Below are positions 34,646-43,839 of a stretch of DNA of 64,000 nucleotides, in pieces. This DNA comes from Marinoscillum sp049115815 (lineage in GTDB: Bacteria; Bacteroidota; Bacteroidia; Cytophagales; Cyclobacteriaceae). Below the pieces are notes generated by a model. It worked only from the letters and a program-made list of their open reading frames with translations. It did not search any database and was not told where the DNA came from. The translations under genes were made by a program, and so were the position numbers. Every line of letters begins with the position of its first letter. Positions within the stretch are counted from its first letter, which is position 1. The DNA lies in assembly GCA_049115815.1 (NCBI GenBank), contig JAGDZO010000006.1, positions 558,001 to 622,000 of the forward strand. Reading direction: 5' to 3'.

Positions 34646-35711
34646 TATTCGTCGATTTCTTAGTATTCAAATCAAGCATAGGTATCTTTTTTTCCTGTGC
34701 TCTCAGCTTGCGCAAATATGCTATTTTTCGTTCAACTATTTTAGCCTCTTCCTGCACGATTGCATTAGTAGTATCTTTCTTTTGGATTATCTGATACAAT
34801 CTTAGAGATTGATACAATAATCCTCTTTGGCTAGACAGTTGCGCTTTTTTCCAAAGTAATTCCGTACTACTGTCTGAGGCTATTACAGGATCAATAAAGA
34901 GAATGGCAGAATCAAACTCATTGCTTCTAGCATACCAATCAGATCTGCGAAGCAATGCGGTATCTTCTATTTGATCCTCAAGCAATTGATGAGGGAAATG
35001 TCGATTACCAGAAACAAACGACACCTCACCATAAAGTAGTTTTTCATCAAGACTGAGGGTCTTACTTGCCGCGATTCTTTCAAAAGTATTCAAAGCCAAA
35101 TTCACGGAATCAATCCTCAATAAAACTGGAATGTAGATTTCCGTGAGTAGTGGTTCCTTTATATCAACATTAGTCATGCGCTCAAAAGCCATTACAGCCT
35201 TAGATGTATCCGATAATGACAGATATGAATTGGCCACAAAGACCAATTCTTCGGTTGAGTTGCTTGATTGCGATAAGATTTCATCCAGGTATACTTTGGC
35301 CTCCCCAATGTTGCCAAGGCCTAAATAAGCTTGAGTTTTCCAAACGCTATTCTCCGAGTCAACCCCATATACACTCTCCCAATAGTCTATAATACCGAGC
35401 AGGTTTTGATACTGGTTATTTTCAAGGTAAAATGCTGTCGCTAGGCCATATGATTGATGGTCCAGCTTATTCTGACCAATGATCAATTCAATATCTTCTT
35501 GCAAGTCTTCTGGCCAACCCAGCTTATCAGCTACAAAAAGCTTTTGTTTACGTAAGTCAATATCGTCAGGCTTTTCAGAGATGATTCGCTTGAGGTCTTC
35601 AAATGTACTGGCATAATACTCCAGTCCAGCATCCTCCTCTGTAATGGCATACCTGTGGTAATCTGTACAAGCAGTAAGTATTATTATGAGGAGTACAAGA
35701 GTGTTGCGCAC
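34638..35711 (-). CDS. TPR-repeat lipoprotein, unknown function
   Basis: This 357-residue lipoprotein starts at a GTG overlapping the previous stop by 1 bp and has a lipobox at Cys15 (IILTAC). The rest is a series of helix pairs with TPR character (TQAYLGLGNIGEAKVYLDEIL, VANSYLSLSDTSKAVMAFERM, KAQLSSQRGLLYQSLRLYQII), ending in a basic-then-polar tail. TPR lipoproteins usually serve as scaffolds at the outer membrane. It sits between the DUF5686 outer-membrane protein and thrS, and translation is coupled to both by overlaps. A partner role for the DUF5686 protein is an inference. Confidence 0.75.
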   Translation of the reverse strand: MRNTLVLLIIILTACTDYHRYAITEEDAGLEYYASTFEDLKRIISEKPDDIDLRKQKLFVADKLGWPEDLQEDIELIIGQNKLDHQSYGLATAFYLENNQYQNLLGIIDYWESVYGVDSENSVWKTQAYLGLGNIGEAKVYLDEILSQSSNSTEELVFVANSYLSLSDTSKAVMAFERMTNVDIKEPLLTEIYIPVLLRIDSVNLALNTFERIAASKTLSLDEKLLYGEVSFVSGNRHFPHQLLEDQIEDTALLRRSDWYARSNEFDSAILFIDPVIASDSSTELLWKKAQLSSQRGLLYQSLRLYQIIQKKDTTNAIVQEEAKIVERKIAYLRKLRAQEKKIPMLDLNTKKSTNNE

Positions 35712-38194
35712 TAAAGGATAACTTGAATATTGAACTTCAACCCAAATTTACGAACATCAGGGGCATCTAAATAGGTAAGCCGATGAAAAGCTTCGACCGA
35801 AAAGATTTTGAAGATATTCTCAATGCCATAACCCATCTCTATATACGGCTTATTCTGAAACTGACTAAATGGTAAAATCGGATTACCATCTGAATCCAGT
35901 ACATGTTGGGTCATGCCAATATTGGTGTCGCTCAGATCTCCATAGAGGATATTCGTACTCCCAATTAGCCTCCATTTGAGCTTTTTCATGACAGGAATGG
36001 TATTTAGCACGAACCCTTCGAACTGGTGCCTGTATCTGAACTCCAGGTATTTATCTGTACTGAATTCGAAAAAATCCATCAAGTTGTAGGCAAAATCCAC
36101 ATAAAAGAAAGTCTCATTTCCAATCGTATTATAGAGCATAGTGTATGGTAAGTCTCCCAAAATATAACCCCCAGTGAACCTAATTTTAGACTTACCTAGC
36201 AATCCCATTTTCTGGTTTTTCTGTACGCTTAGCTTGAACTTGTGATAAGAAAAGTCGCTCGATAATACATTCTTAAGACCATACGTATAGTCTACATTAA
36301 ATGCAGGCCACCGTCTGGTTCCTAGGCTAATACGTTCATTGTCATTGATTGCGAAGACCTCATCCTTTGAGAATCGTGCGGACAAAGTAACCTCGGTGAC
36401 CTCATAATTGTTGAAAGTCTCAGTATCGCCTGGCTCTTTGAAATAATTGAAGTTGAAATATGGATCATAAGTCTGATGTTTGAACGCAATAGACCCTCCA
36501 AAACCTGCACTAATTTGTCTGAATACACTTAATCGATATTTGTTGGAGAGAAATGGTTGAGTTAATGTACCAAATCTGCTAAGCGAGTAAAACAAACTGT
36601 TCGGTTCTATCTGATCATTTAGCAGCCAGATCTGCTCTACCTCTTTTTGCTGCTCGTACCTAATATTCGTCCATGGCTGTCTTGATAAAATCCGGTCTGC
36701 AAAAAATCGATATTTAAACTGTTCGTCATCAAACCCATATCCTATATGTCCGCCAAAAGTCCACTTTCTGCTGATGTCAATCGTAGATCTTGCTCCAAAT
36801 CCTATTCTAGTCCCTTCAATGTTGTTTTTACCAAAAAAGGTAGCATACGGCCCGACATCCCAGCTTCCTATTTTATAATACCCATTCACCGCAAACTTGG
36901 CTAAATCCATATAAGTCTTTACAACTGGGATTTTTTTCATTGAATCAATCATGGAAAACACGTTGATCTCAGTACTCGAAAGCGAATCATGTCTATTGGC
37001 TTCCCAAAACTCATCGGTGTAGTCCCGTACATCTTCTTCCATGACTACAGGATTCAAGTAAAACTTATTGGGCTTAGGATCATTGACTATATGATCTCGC
37101 GTGGATACATAGAATTTTGCCAGCATACCAGCAGTCTGCTTGGTTACTTGGGCAACATCCACTACTACCCTTGTCTTCTCCGGCAGCCAAGGCCCTGCTT
37201 CTGTTTTGAACAAATCTTGCTGAATCTTGACCTTTTCTATATAATTCAAATTAGCAGATCGAGGAACAGTGGCATCTATGCGCTTAAGCGCATAGTCATC
37301 CTTAGAAATCCACATAGTGCCGATAAAAGCCAAATCCTGTTCTCGCTTAGGATAGAAATCAATTCTATAACAAAAATGATCTTCCAGGTAAAGACTGTCT
37401 TCTAAATAGACTTCATAATAAAGCTTCCAACCATCTGCCAAAGGAGACACAAATTCCTTGGTAACGATATTGAGCCAGTTTTGATAAAAATTATACTCCT
37501 GAAATGTAGACCCGATAACTTGTGAAGTGAGTGTTCCATCTGTGATCCCTACGGCGCTTACTTTCGTTTTAATAATGTTTTCGTGGCGAAACGTTGGATC
37601 CTTCTTATAGTAGTACCTAGAGATTGCTTCAGACAAAAAAACAGGAAGTATGGGCTTACCATCTTCGCCAGCTATTTGCTCTATACTATCTAGTACGTTG
37701 GTGATTTTTTGTACGACCTTCCTCTTTCTGAATTTGTCAGAAATGTTATCAACATCAAATTCCACTTTGGTATAACTCTCATATTCATAAGCACTTAGAG
37801 CACGTTTATCGTTCAATTCTTTATTGGCTACTACCCCTCTCATGATCTTCCATGCAGGATTTTCCCCTGCATAAACCACCACCTCGCCCAGCGTTTGCAC
37901 ATCTTCCTCAAGTTGAAAATTAATTACTTGATCAGCTCCTAGCTGCACAGGCTTAGAGCGCTTGATAAAGCCAATATATCTTACCTCGAGTTCTGAAACA
38001 TCCAAGCTTGTTTCAGCCACAAAATTTCCCTCAAAATCTGTAATTGCACCTTCCTGTGTTCCTATAAAAACAACATTAGCAAATGGTATAGGCGTACCAC
38101 TTTCTGCTTCGGTCACTTTTCCAGACACACGAGTTTTCTGGGCCAATCCTATAAGAGAAGTGAGAGAAAGAAGAGTGAAAAGAATCTGCTTCAA
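35711..38194 (-). CDS. DUF5686 outer membrane protein with carboxypeptidase-like domain
   Basis: This protein of about 827 residues has a signal peptide ending at LIGLAQ, a carboxypeptidase-D regulatory-like domain at about 22-105 (VSGKVTEAESGTPIPFANVVF), then the DUF5686 region beginning ENPAWKIMRGVVANKELND and RALSAYEYESYTKVEFDV, and a C-terminal part rich in beta strands ending in a strand with KFNIQVIL, likely a barrel. The family is common in Bacteroidota outer membranes and its role is unknown. The frame opens at a TTG at 38236, and a second TTG at 38194 gives a compact signal peptide (KQILFTLLSLTSLIGLAQ). There is no ATG in this part, so the start is uncertain. Confidence 0.85.
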   Translation of the reverse strand: MKQILFTLLSLTSLIGLAQKTRVSGKVTEAESGTPIPFANVVFIGTQEGAITDFEGNFVAETSLDVSELEVRYIGFIKRSKPVQLGADQVINFQLEEDVQTLGEVVVYAGENPAWKIMRGVVANKELNDKRALSAYEYESYTKVEFDVDNISDKFRKRKVVQKITNVLDSIEQIAGEDGKPILPVFLSEAISRYYYKKDPTFRHENIIKTKVSAVGITDGTLTSQVIGSTFQEYNFYQNWLNIVTKEFVSPLADGWKLYYEVYLEDSLYLEDHFCYRIDFYPKREQDLAFIGTMWISKDDYALKRIDATVPRSANLNYIEKVKIQQDLFKTEAGPWLPEKTRVVVDVAQVTKQTAGMLAKFYVSTRDHIVNDPKPNKFYLNPVVMEEDVRDYTDEFWEANRHDSLSSTEINVFSMIDSMKKIPVVKTYMDLAKFAVNGYYKIGSWDVGPYATFFGKNNIEGTRIGFGARSTIDISRKWTFGGHIGYGFDDEQFKYRFFADRILSRQPWTNIRYEQQKEVEQIWLLNDQIEPNSLFYSLSRFGTLTQPFLSNKYRLSVFRQISAGFGGSIAFKHQTYDPYFNFNYFKEPGDTETFNNYEVTEVTLSARFSKDEVFAINDNERISLGTRRWPAFNVDYTYGLKNVLSSDFSYHKFKLSVQKNQKMGLLGKSKIRFTGGYILGDLPYTMLYNTIGNETFFYVDFAYNLMDFFEFSTDKYLEFRYRHQFEGFVLNTIPVMKKLKWRLIGSTNILYGDLSDTNIGMTQHVLDSDGNPILPFSQFQNKPYIEMGYGIENIFKIFSVEAFHRLTYLDAPDVRKFGLKFNIQVIL

Positions 38195-38272
38195 AATAAA
38201 CTTGAATCTGACATTTTTTAAGAGAATGCAAAACAAGTCTTTTTTTACGTAGATCGCAGAACTTTGATTTGA

Positions 38273-39076
38273 TTAACTAATATTTTTCTTGATTTCATTG
38301 ACATCATGCTGAAGATTGAGCACCATACCTGCAATCTTATCAATGGACAGCTCACTCGCTGATTCAGGGTCAGGGAATTCTATACTGATATATGCTTTCG
38401 CTTCCCATACTTCCAAAATATCCTTTGGCTGAATTTCATAGGCAGAATAAGACTTATTATCTGACACTAAGTATAAAGTCCCTTTCTCCGCTATGTAGTT
38501 GAAAATCCTTTTGTACACCACCCCCTCCTGTAGTGTGACCAAGACGTATGTTTTACCATTCTTAATTTCATCAAAGGAGTCGACATATTTCCCAATAACG
38601 ATTGATCCTGATGCTATTGGCAACATGGAATCGCCGTTGATCTCGAACGCTCTATAAGTAGCATTTTTGGGTAGCATAGGCAAATTAAACTTGGGTAATT
38701 CCGTGAGATACTCAGGATCAGAATATCCATTGGTATACCCTGCAGCGGCTTTTTGAGGAACCAACTCTATATTCTCATTGTCCTCTTTATCTACTGTGAT
38801 AGAAAGAACACGAATTTTGTCTTTCTTGAAGAGACCTTTGTTCTCTCCTGTCAGATCATTGCTAATTAGATCATCAGTGCTTACACGCAACACATCTGCA
38901 ATATTGAGAAGCGTCTGCAATCTCGGTTCTGCTCGAGCCTCTTCATAGGCTCCAACGACCGATCGCTTAATCCCCACCTGTTGAGCAAATTGCTCCTGGG
39001 TATAACCTGCCTTCTTTCTTAGATGCTTTATGTTATTGGCGATAATACTCACTGCTTCAATGTTTTGGTGTCTCAA
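38273..39076 (-). CDS. XRE-family repressor with S24 (LexA-like) peptidase domain
   Basis: This 267-residue protein has an N-terminal HTH_3/XRE domain at about 12-70 (IKHLRKKAGYTQEQFAQQVG, VVGAYEEARAEPRLQTLLNIA), a linker with a possible Ala-Gly cleavage site (KAAAGYTNGY) and an S24 domain with the catalytic Ser150 in GDSMLPIASGS and Lys189 in GVVYKRIF, spaced 39 residues apart as in LexA. Such proteins act as self-cleaving repressors, often in phage-like or stress control, and Bacteroidota also carry many chromosomal copies. I see no phage genes around it. A small gene of unknown function is 66 bp upstream on the same strand. Confidence 0.9.
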   Translation of the reverse strand: MRHQNIEAVSIIANNIKHLRKKAGYTQEQFAQQVGIKRSVVGAYEEARAEPRLQTLLNIADVLRVSTDDLISNDLTGENKGLFKKDKIRVLSITVDKEDNENIELVPQKAAAGYTNGYSDPEYLTELPKFNLPMLPKNATYRAFEINGDSMLPIASGSIVIGKYVDSFDEIKNGKTYVLVTLQEGVVYKRIFNYIAEKGTLYLVSDNKSYSAYEIQPKDILEVWEAKAYISIEFPDPESASELSIDKIAGMVLNLQHDVNEIKKNIS

Positions 39077-39142
39077 AAAATTATTAAAGAGCTATTGCAA
39101 ATCCTATCATTTCAAAAGGACCATCAAGCTTATTCAATTGAC

Positions 39143-39472
39143 TTAACTATCAAAAATGATAAAGTTCATATCATCCTTGCCGCTCTTACCTATAGAATAC
39201 AAATGTAAATGATGAAATTCTCTGGTCTGACGAATCGTGTTGAGTTTTTCCTTGATGTTAATTACGACATCTTTTAGGGTTTTATTAGCATCTACCAGCA
39301 CGTATCCATACAGATCTTTGCGCTCTTGGATAGTAGCAAAAAACTTCACCTGACATTTACCTGATTTGAGTTTCTTAGATTTAAGTTTTAAGGCGTATTC
39401 ACTATCAAAATGCACATCTGCACTTTGCATGATCAAATCTGAAACCCTAAAAAGATTAGCATTCATTTCCAT
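39143..39472 (-). CDS. Small protein of unknown function upstream of XRE-S24 repressor
   Basis: This 109-residue protein starts at ATG 39472 (MEMNANLFRVSDLIMQSADV). It is rich in lysine in the middle (LKLKSKKLKSGKCQVKFFAT) and lacks a signal peptide or membrane segment, so it is probably cytoplasmic. Predicted mixed strands and helices do not match any family I know. It lies 66 bp upstream of the XRE-S24 repressor gene on the same strand and behind an A/T-rich palindrome at 39504-39529, so the two may form an autoregulated unit. Function not assigned. Confidence 0.55.
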   Translation of the reverse strand: MEMNANLFRVSDLIMQSADVHFDSEYALKLKSKKLKSGKCQVKFFATIQERKDLYGYVLVDANKTLKDVVINIKEKLNTIRQTREFHHLHLYSIGKSGKDDMNFIIFDS

Positions 39473-39503
39473 AGCTCATTTCATTTACAAGCTAAATTTG
39501 AGC

Positions 39504-39529
39504 ATAATATTAGTAATAACCAATATTAT
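39504..39529. promoter_or_regulatory. A/T palindrome upstream of the small gene/XRE unit
   Basis: Perfect 8-bp arms ATAATATT and AATATTAT are spaced by 10 nt, about 32-57 bp before the start of the 109-residue protein. It is a possible binding site for the XRE-S24 repressor. The A/T-rich background lowers its weight. Confidence 0.4.
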
Positions 39530-39557
39530 TAGAATTAATTACTAATTATATGAGTAT

Positions 39558-40334
39558 TTATTTTATGCTATAATTGAAATGAGCCATCAACTTGCGTATA
39601 GATTCATTCGAGTTAATCGTCTTAACACGTTCGCTATGTTCGGGATTCTTCCATTTGTGTAGAGAATCATGTTGAATATTCTTCAAAGAACCGCTCCAAG
39701 CTTTATTGGTGCGTACTGTTGCGTGTTCAAACCAGTTATCCGTTTGATTAAATGGGCTTAGTTCTAAAAATTCACTCAATGCGGCTATCTCTTTTCCTGG
39801 TGCAAGGACTAGATCTTCATACCTGAGGGTATATACCTGAGGATGATTCTCGTGCCGAATCCCTGCATTTACATCCTTGATATAACGATCAATGGGGATC
39901 CAATATTGATGAGGATCTAAAGGATGAACCGAAGTACAAACTGCACGTGGATCTCGCACTATATGTATGAATTTAGCTTTTGGCCCAAAATACCCCAGTA
40001 TATCCTCAATATGGTGCACATTGGCTGGTCGCTTCTCACACCACCTCTTATGAGCAGTATGTACGCTAGCTTGCAATATGGCTCTATGAAACCGATCTAT
40101 TCTTACCGGAAAACCTTTATGGTCTTTTGCTGTCCAATCCGTAAAGGCATCAGTCTCATGTGGAATGGCGAAAATATCAGGATGTGCGGATAATATGGCC
40201 AGGAGTAGCGTAGTGCCTGATCTCCCACAACCTCCTATCAAAATTGGTGGTTGGGGGAAATAGCGATTACATTTTTGTCTCCCTAGATAATTGATGATAG
40301 GGCTTGAAAGATGTTCCTTAAACCAATTATTCAT
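39558..40334 (-). CDS. Sulfotransferase family protein
   Basis: This 258-residue protein has the PAPS-binding pair of the family: the 5'-phosphosulfate loop PILIGGCGRSGTTLLLAIL near residues 30-48 and the 3'-phosphate motif KFIHIVRDPRAVCTSV near residues 120-135. Later conserved elements include VYTLRYEDLVLAPG. Such enzymes transfer sulfate from PAPS to a hydroxyl or amine of a small molecule, lipid or glycan. In Cytophagales and relatives some act on sulfonolipid or surface glycans, but the target here is unknown. It is a single gene with no PAPS-synthesis genes nearby in the window. Confidence 0.85.
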   Translation of the reverse strand: MNNWFKEHLSSPIINYLGRQKCNRYFPQPPILIGGCGRSGTTLLLAILSAHPDIFAIPHETDAFTDWTAKDHKGFPVRIDRFHRAILQASVHTAHKRWCEKRPANVHHIEDILGYFGPKAKFIHIVRDPRAVCTSVHPLDPHQYWIPIDRYIKDVNAGIRHENHPQVYTLRYEDLVLAPGKEIAALSEFLELSPFNQTDNWFEHATVRTNKAWSGSLKNIQHDSLHKWKNPEHSERVKTINSNESIRKLMAHFNYSIK

Positions 40335-40402
40335 GTCATCTATGTGCTTGATTCATTGAACGTCAAAATACTAGCCCTTACAACGCGAATTGATGGAATT
40401 GT

Positions 40403-40930
40403 CTATTTCATCATATCTCCAAAAACCTCTTTGAATTTCTTCACTTTAGGTGCTACTACAAACTGGCAATAAGGTTGACTCTCATTTTCGTTGAAATAAT
40501 CCTGATGGTAGTTTTCGGCTGGATAAAATGTATCTATTGGTGTGATTTCGGTTACAATTGGGTCATTCCATACTGCTGCCTTGTCCAATGCCTCCTTTAG
40601 AGCTTGAGCTACTGTTCGCTGTTGATCATTATGATAATAGATAACAGACCTGTATTGCGTACCCACGTCATTACCTTGACGATTCAAAGTAGTAGGATCG
40701 TGTGTTTTCCAAAAAACCTCAAGCACTTCATGTAAAGTAACTACCGATGGATCGAATGTCACCTGTACAACTTCCGCATGTCCAGTTTTTCCCGTAACCA
40801 CTTCACGGTAAAAGGGATCTTTCGTTTTACCTCCGGCATACCCTGACACTGCTGATTCTACTCCCTTGAGCCTTTGAAATATAGCCTCTGTACACCAAAA
40901 GCACCCTGATCCAAGCGTTATTACTTCCAT
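40403..40930 (-). CDS. msrA: Peptide methionine sulfoxide reductase MsrA
   Basis: This 175-residue protein begins with the catalytic motif GSGCFWCTEAIFQRLKG (nucleophile Cys10, in the GCFWC box), then SAVSGYAGG, then the conserved VVTGKTGHAEVVQVTFDP and EVFWKTHDPTTLNRQGNDVGTQYRS. It reduces the S-form of methionine sulfoxide in free methionine and proteins, using thioredoxin. It lacks a signal peptide, so it is cytoplasmic, and there is no fused MsrB domain. A fair promoter with TTG, 19-bp spacing and a TAGTTTAC box is upstream. Confidence 0.97.
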   Translation of the reverse strand: MEVITLGSGCFWCTEAIFQRLKGVESAVSGYAGGKTKDPFYREVVTGKTGHAEVVQVTFDPSVVTLHEVLEVFWKTHDPTTLNRQGNDVGTQYRSVIYYHNDQQRTVAQALKEALDKAAVWNDPIVTEITPIDTFYPAENYHQDYFNENESQPYCQFVVAPKVKKFKEVFGDMMK

Positions 40931-40949
40931 ATTTTTAAGATAAGAATAG

Positions 40950-40979
40950 GTAAACTAATCGAAGATTTAATTGGTTCAA
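40950..40979 (-). promoter_or_regulatory. Predicted Bacteroidota promoter for msrA
   Basis: Reading the minus strand, TTG at 40979-40977 is followed after exactly 19 nt by TAGTTTAC at 40957-40950, close to the TTG-N19-TAnnTTTG consensus with one mismatch. The predicted transcript start is about 20 nt before the msrA ATG. Confidence 0.45.
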
Positions 40980-40982
40980 TGG

Positions 40983-42509
40983 TTAATCAATATTTTTCAA
41001 TTCATTCAAAAAATCTCCTTGAATCAATATCACAGATGGCTTGGGTACATTGTCTTCACCTTCTGGCCAATTACTAGTAAAAACACCTCGCATTGATTGT
41101 GCACCAGGGTGATTGACGCTTACAAACAAGTTTTCAAATTCAGGGTCAAAAGAAATTCCTGAAAACGATGCTTCCATTGGAGCAGTGGCTACCCTAATCG
41201 GATCAGATGTACCCGCCGGCACTACATAGAGTCCATTATTTCCAAAAGATAAATAAGTGTCGGTGTTCGCTGATTCTAAAGGCATGTCTGTACCAACCCA
41301 AAGATTGCCATAAGAATCAAATCTCAACAAACTAGGATTAGCCATATCAGCCTCTGTGCCACACGCGATATAAGTCTCATAGTCAAAGCTCATAGCCGAA
41401 TAATCGTCATTATTCTCTTGTAACCTTATGATTTCACCATAAGAATCATTGCCGTTCAAGGCAATAAACAAACCTCCAGTATTAGGATCCTTAGCTATAC
41501 CATGTGGGCTTTCCACGGGTGTACCACCTACCATTTTGGCAGCAGCAGGTACATTGATCATCATAGCTGTTTCATCCTCAAATTCTTTATTCAATTGTTC
41601 GTCTGCATGATCTATTGGGCGCCAAACTTTGTTTTTCATATTGGCAACATAAAGCTGTCCGGGATAAATTCTATTTGGCGTATCGCTTATGTACTTGTAA
41701 AGCATACCACCTGGTCTCGTATCACCAGTGTAGATGACCACTCGCCCATCAGGTAAGCCTACAGCGGTAGCAGCTCCATGAGCAAACCTGCCAAGACCAA
41801 TTTGTTTCTTCATTTGACGGCTAACCGGATCTATTTCTACTACCCATCCGAAATGCTCAGTCGGTTTGGAAAGAAAAGTTTCCCACATCAAATTACTCTT
41901 GTCATACTTTTTGGTGTCATAGTCTCGGTCACCGTAGTAGTGTTTGAAGTTTCCCTCGCTAGACAGGATTGTTCCCCAAGGAGTCATTCCTCCATTGGTA
42001 TTTGCCACTGTACCGAAGGAACTTGTTCGGTTTCGAATAGGTTCATGCCACTCAAAGGGAAAGGTCTGTGCTCCTGTTACTCTTATATTTTTGGGATCTT
42101 CTAAATACTTCCAAGAAGAAAAAGATTTATCCAACTTAAGAATAGTACCTCCTACTTGATAAAGCTCCTTACGAATTTGATCTCGCTCCCTAGACACATC
42201 ATATGAGAACGAATAACCTGAAACAAAGAGTGGATTCACTAATTCATGACTTACCCATAGTTGTGGGTCAGAACCATCCTCCCCTTGAATAAACTCTACA
42301 TGAGAGCTGCCAAATCCAAAATAGTGATTCTCAGAAATCTGATCTCCCCATTTGATCAACACGGAATACTCCAGACCATCAATAAGCTTCACATCATCAG
42401 ATTTCTGTGCAGAGATCCCTTCTTTTGAATCACTCGCGCACCCTGAAAGCATAAACATCGCTAAGCAGGAAATCAGAATATTGGCCCAAGATTGATTGAC
42501 TCTAGTCAT
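40983..42509 (-). CDS. PhoX/DUF839 family lipoprotein (putative phosphatase-like)
   Basis: This 508-residue lipoprotein has a lipobox at Cys24 (MLSGC). The body matches the PhoX/DUF839 six-bladed propeller family. Recognisable segments include YFGFGSSHVEFI, LWVSHE, TVANTNGGMTPWGTILSSEGNF, GRFAHGAATAVGLPDGRVVIYTGD (one of the propeller strands with acidic metal-site residues), ESPHGIAKDP and FDSYGNLWVGTDM. PhoX enzymes are calcium/iron phosphatases that supply phosphate. This lipidated version probably faces the periplasm or the surface, and whether it is a true alkaline phosphatase is uncertain because this branch is divergent. Confidence 0.75.
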   Translation of the reverse strand: MTRVNQSWANILISCLAMFMLSGCASDSKEGISAQKSDDVKLIDGLEYSVLIKWGDQISENHYFGFGSSHVEFIQGEDGSDPQLWVSHELVNPLFVSGYSFSYDVSRERDQIRKELYQVGGTILKLDKSFSSWKYLEDPKNIRVTGAQTFPFEWHEPIRNRTSSFGTVANTNGGMTPWGTILSSEGNFKHYYGDRDYDTKKYDKSNLMWETFLSKPTEHFGWVVEIDPVSRQMKKQIGLGRFAHGAATAVGLPDGRVVIYTGDTRPGGMLYKYISDTPNRIYPGQLYVANMKNKVWRPIDHADEQLNKEFEDETAMMINVPAAAKMVGGTPVESPHGIAKDPNTGGLFIALNGNDSYGEIIRLQENNDDYSAMSFDYETYIACGTEADMANPSLLRFDSYGNLWVGTDMPLESANTDTYLSFGNNGLYVVPAGTSDPIRVATAPMEASFSGISFDPEFENLFVSVNHPGAQSMRGVFTSNWPEGEDNVPKPSVILIQGDFLNELKNID

Positions 42510-42654
42510 TGATAAGAAATGATTATTAAAATGCTAATCTAGCATCATTGACGAAAATTATGATCTTTAATGGAGATCTACCGTTTAGATATTTTAATTC
42601 TGAATTAATTGCGCAAAGCTTCTTGCCCATTCAAAATGATCATCCACGTTTTTT

Positions 42655-43737
42655 ATGCTAAATATTTGTCGCAAAAATCTGCTTAGTACAATCCTCCTAA
42701 TCCTTTTTGTGAGTGTCTTTGGGCAAGATTCGGTCACCACAAAGGCAGAGAAAAAGAAGGACTTTTTCGTGTTTCCGGCATTCTTTTATTCTCCTGAAAC
42801 AAGTTTTGGATTTGGAGCAGTGGATATTCTGTATTTCAGAACCTCAGACAACCCATCCGCTAGACCCTCTAGCATGCAAAATGTACTCATCTTCACATTG
42901 CGTAATCAGATACTCTTCACCAATCCATACAGCGTTTTCCTAAAAGATGATGAATATTGGCTCAATGGCGAATTAGGCTTTTATCATTATCCTTATGACT
43001 ATTATGGCATTGGTACGGACTTGCAAGCGAAGGAAACATATACAGCCAGCTTTTTAAGAGTCGAATTGAACGCCTTGAAAAAATGGAGCGACCACTTATA
43101 TATCGGCCCTACGCTATTTCATGATAATTATTTTAGAATAAAAGCGGATCCGGATGGCGATCTTATAACTAACAATGTGCTCGGCATTCAAGGTGGCCAA
43201 TTGATGGGTTTTGGGGGGTCACTGATATGGGATAAACGAAACAATCTTTTCAGTCCATACAAAGGTCATTACTTGAGCAGCAGACTAATCAAGTATCAGG
43301 ACCAATTGATCGGCGATTACGAATTCTTAGATTTCAACCTTGATGCCAGAAAATATTTTCATATCAATGATATCTGGGAAACGGCCTTTCAGGCCTATCA
43401 CCAATCTGTTTTGGGGGATGCTCCGTTTTATAACTATGCACAGTTGGGAGGTGCCGAACGAATGAGAGGATATTTCAGAGGTGCATATAGAGACAGACAC
43501 TATAGCCTCCTTCAGGCCGAAGTGAGAAGATACCTAACTCCTTGGCTGGTTGCCAGTGTGTTCGGAGGAGTCGGGTCGGTAGGTGATGAGTTTTTGGGTT
43601 ATGACAAAATACTAGGTAGTTATGGTATTGGCTTACGATCCGAAATTGACCCCAAAGAACGGGTAAGAATTCGTCTCGATTATGCACGTGGATATCAGAC
43701 AAGTGGATTTTATATCAGTATAAATGAAGCCTTTTGA
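42655..43737 (+). CDS. BamA/TamA-type (surface antigen D15) outer membrane protein
   Basis: This 360-residue protein has a signal peptide ending at VSVFGQD. The rest is a 16-strand-like barrel of the bacterial surface antigen (D15/BamA C-terminal) family, without POTRA domains, as seen in many short Bacteroidota members. Evidence includes SFGFGAVDILYF, GGSLIWDKRNNLFSPYKGHYL (typical D15 motif with D-x-R-x-N), FYNYAQLGGAERMRGYFRGAYRD (the conserved GGxxxxRGY) and the ending RIRLDYARGYQTSGFYISINEAF. The terminal aromatic phenylalanine fits barrel insertion signals. The role is unknown; a passage or assembly role is inferred from the family. Confidence 0.85.
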   Translation: MLNICRKNLLSTILLILFVSVFGQDSVTTKAEKKKDFFVFPAFFYSPETSFGFGAVDILYFRTSDNPSARPSSMQNVLIFTLRNQILFTNPYSVFLKDDEYWLNGELGFYHYPYDYYGIGTDLQAKETYTASFLRVELNALKKWSDHLYIGPTLFHDNYFRIKADPDGDLITNNVLGIQGGQLMGFGGSLIWDKRNNLFSPYKGHYLSSRLIKYQDQLIGDYEFLDFNLDARKYFHINDIWETAFQAYHQSVLGDAPFYNYAQLGGAERMRGYFRGAYRDRHYSLLQAEVRRYLTPWLVASVFGGVGSVGDEFLGYDKILGSYGIGLRSEIDPKERVRIRLDYARGYQTSGFYISINEAF

Positions 43738-43839
43738 GAGTGAATAGTATTCAATAAAGGAATTGTAACGCCCCGATTGTATTCAGCTATCCATTTGGAT
43801 AATTCTGCTACTTTTACTCTTCGCCTTATCTAAAATCTT

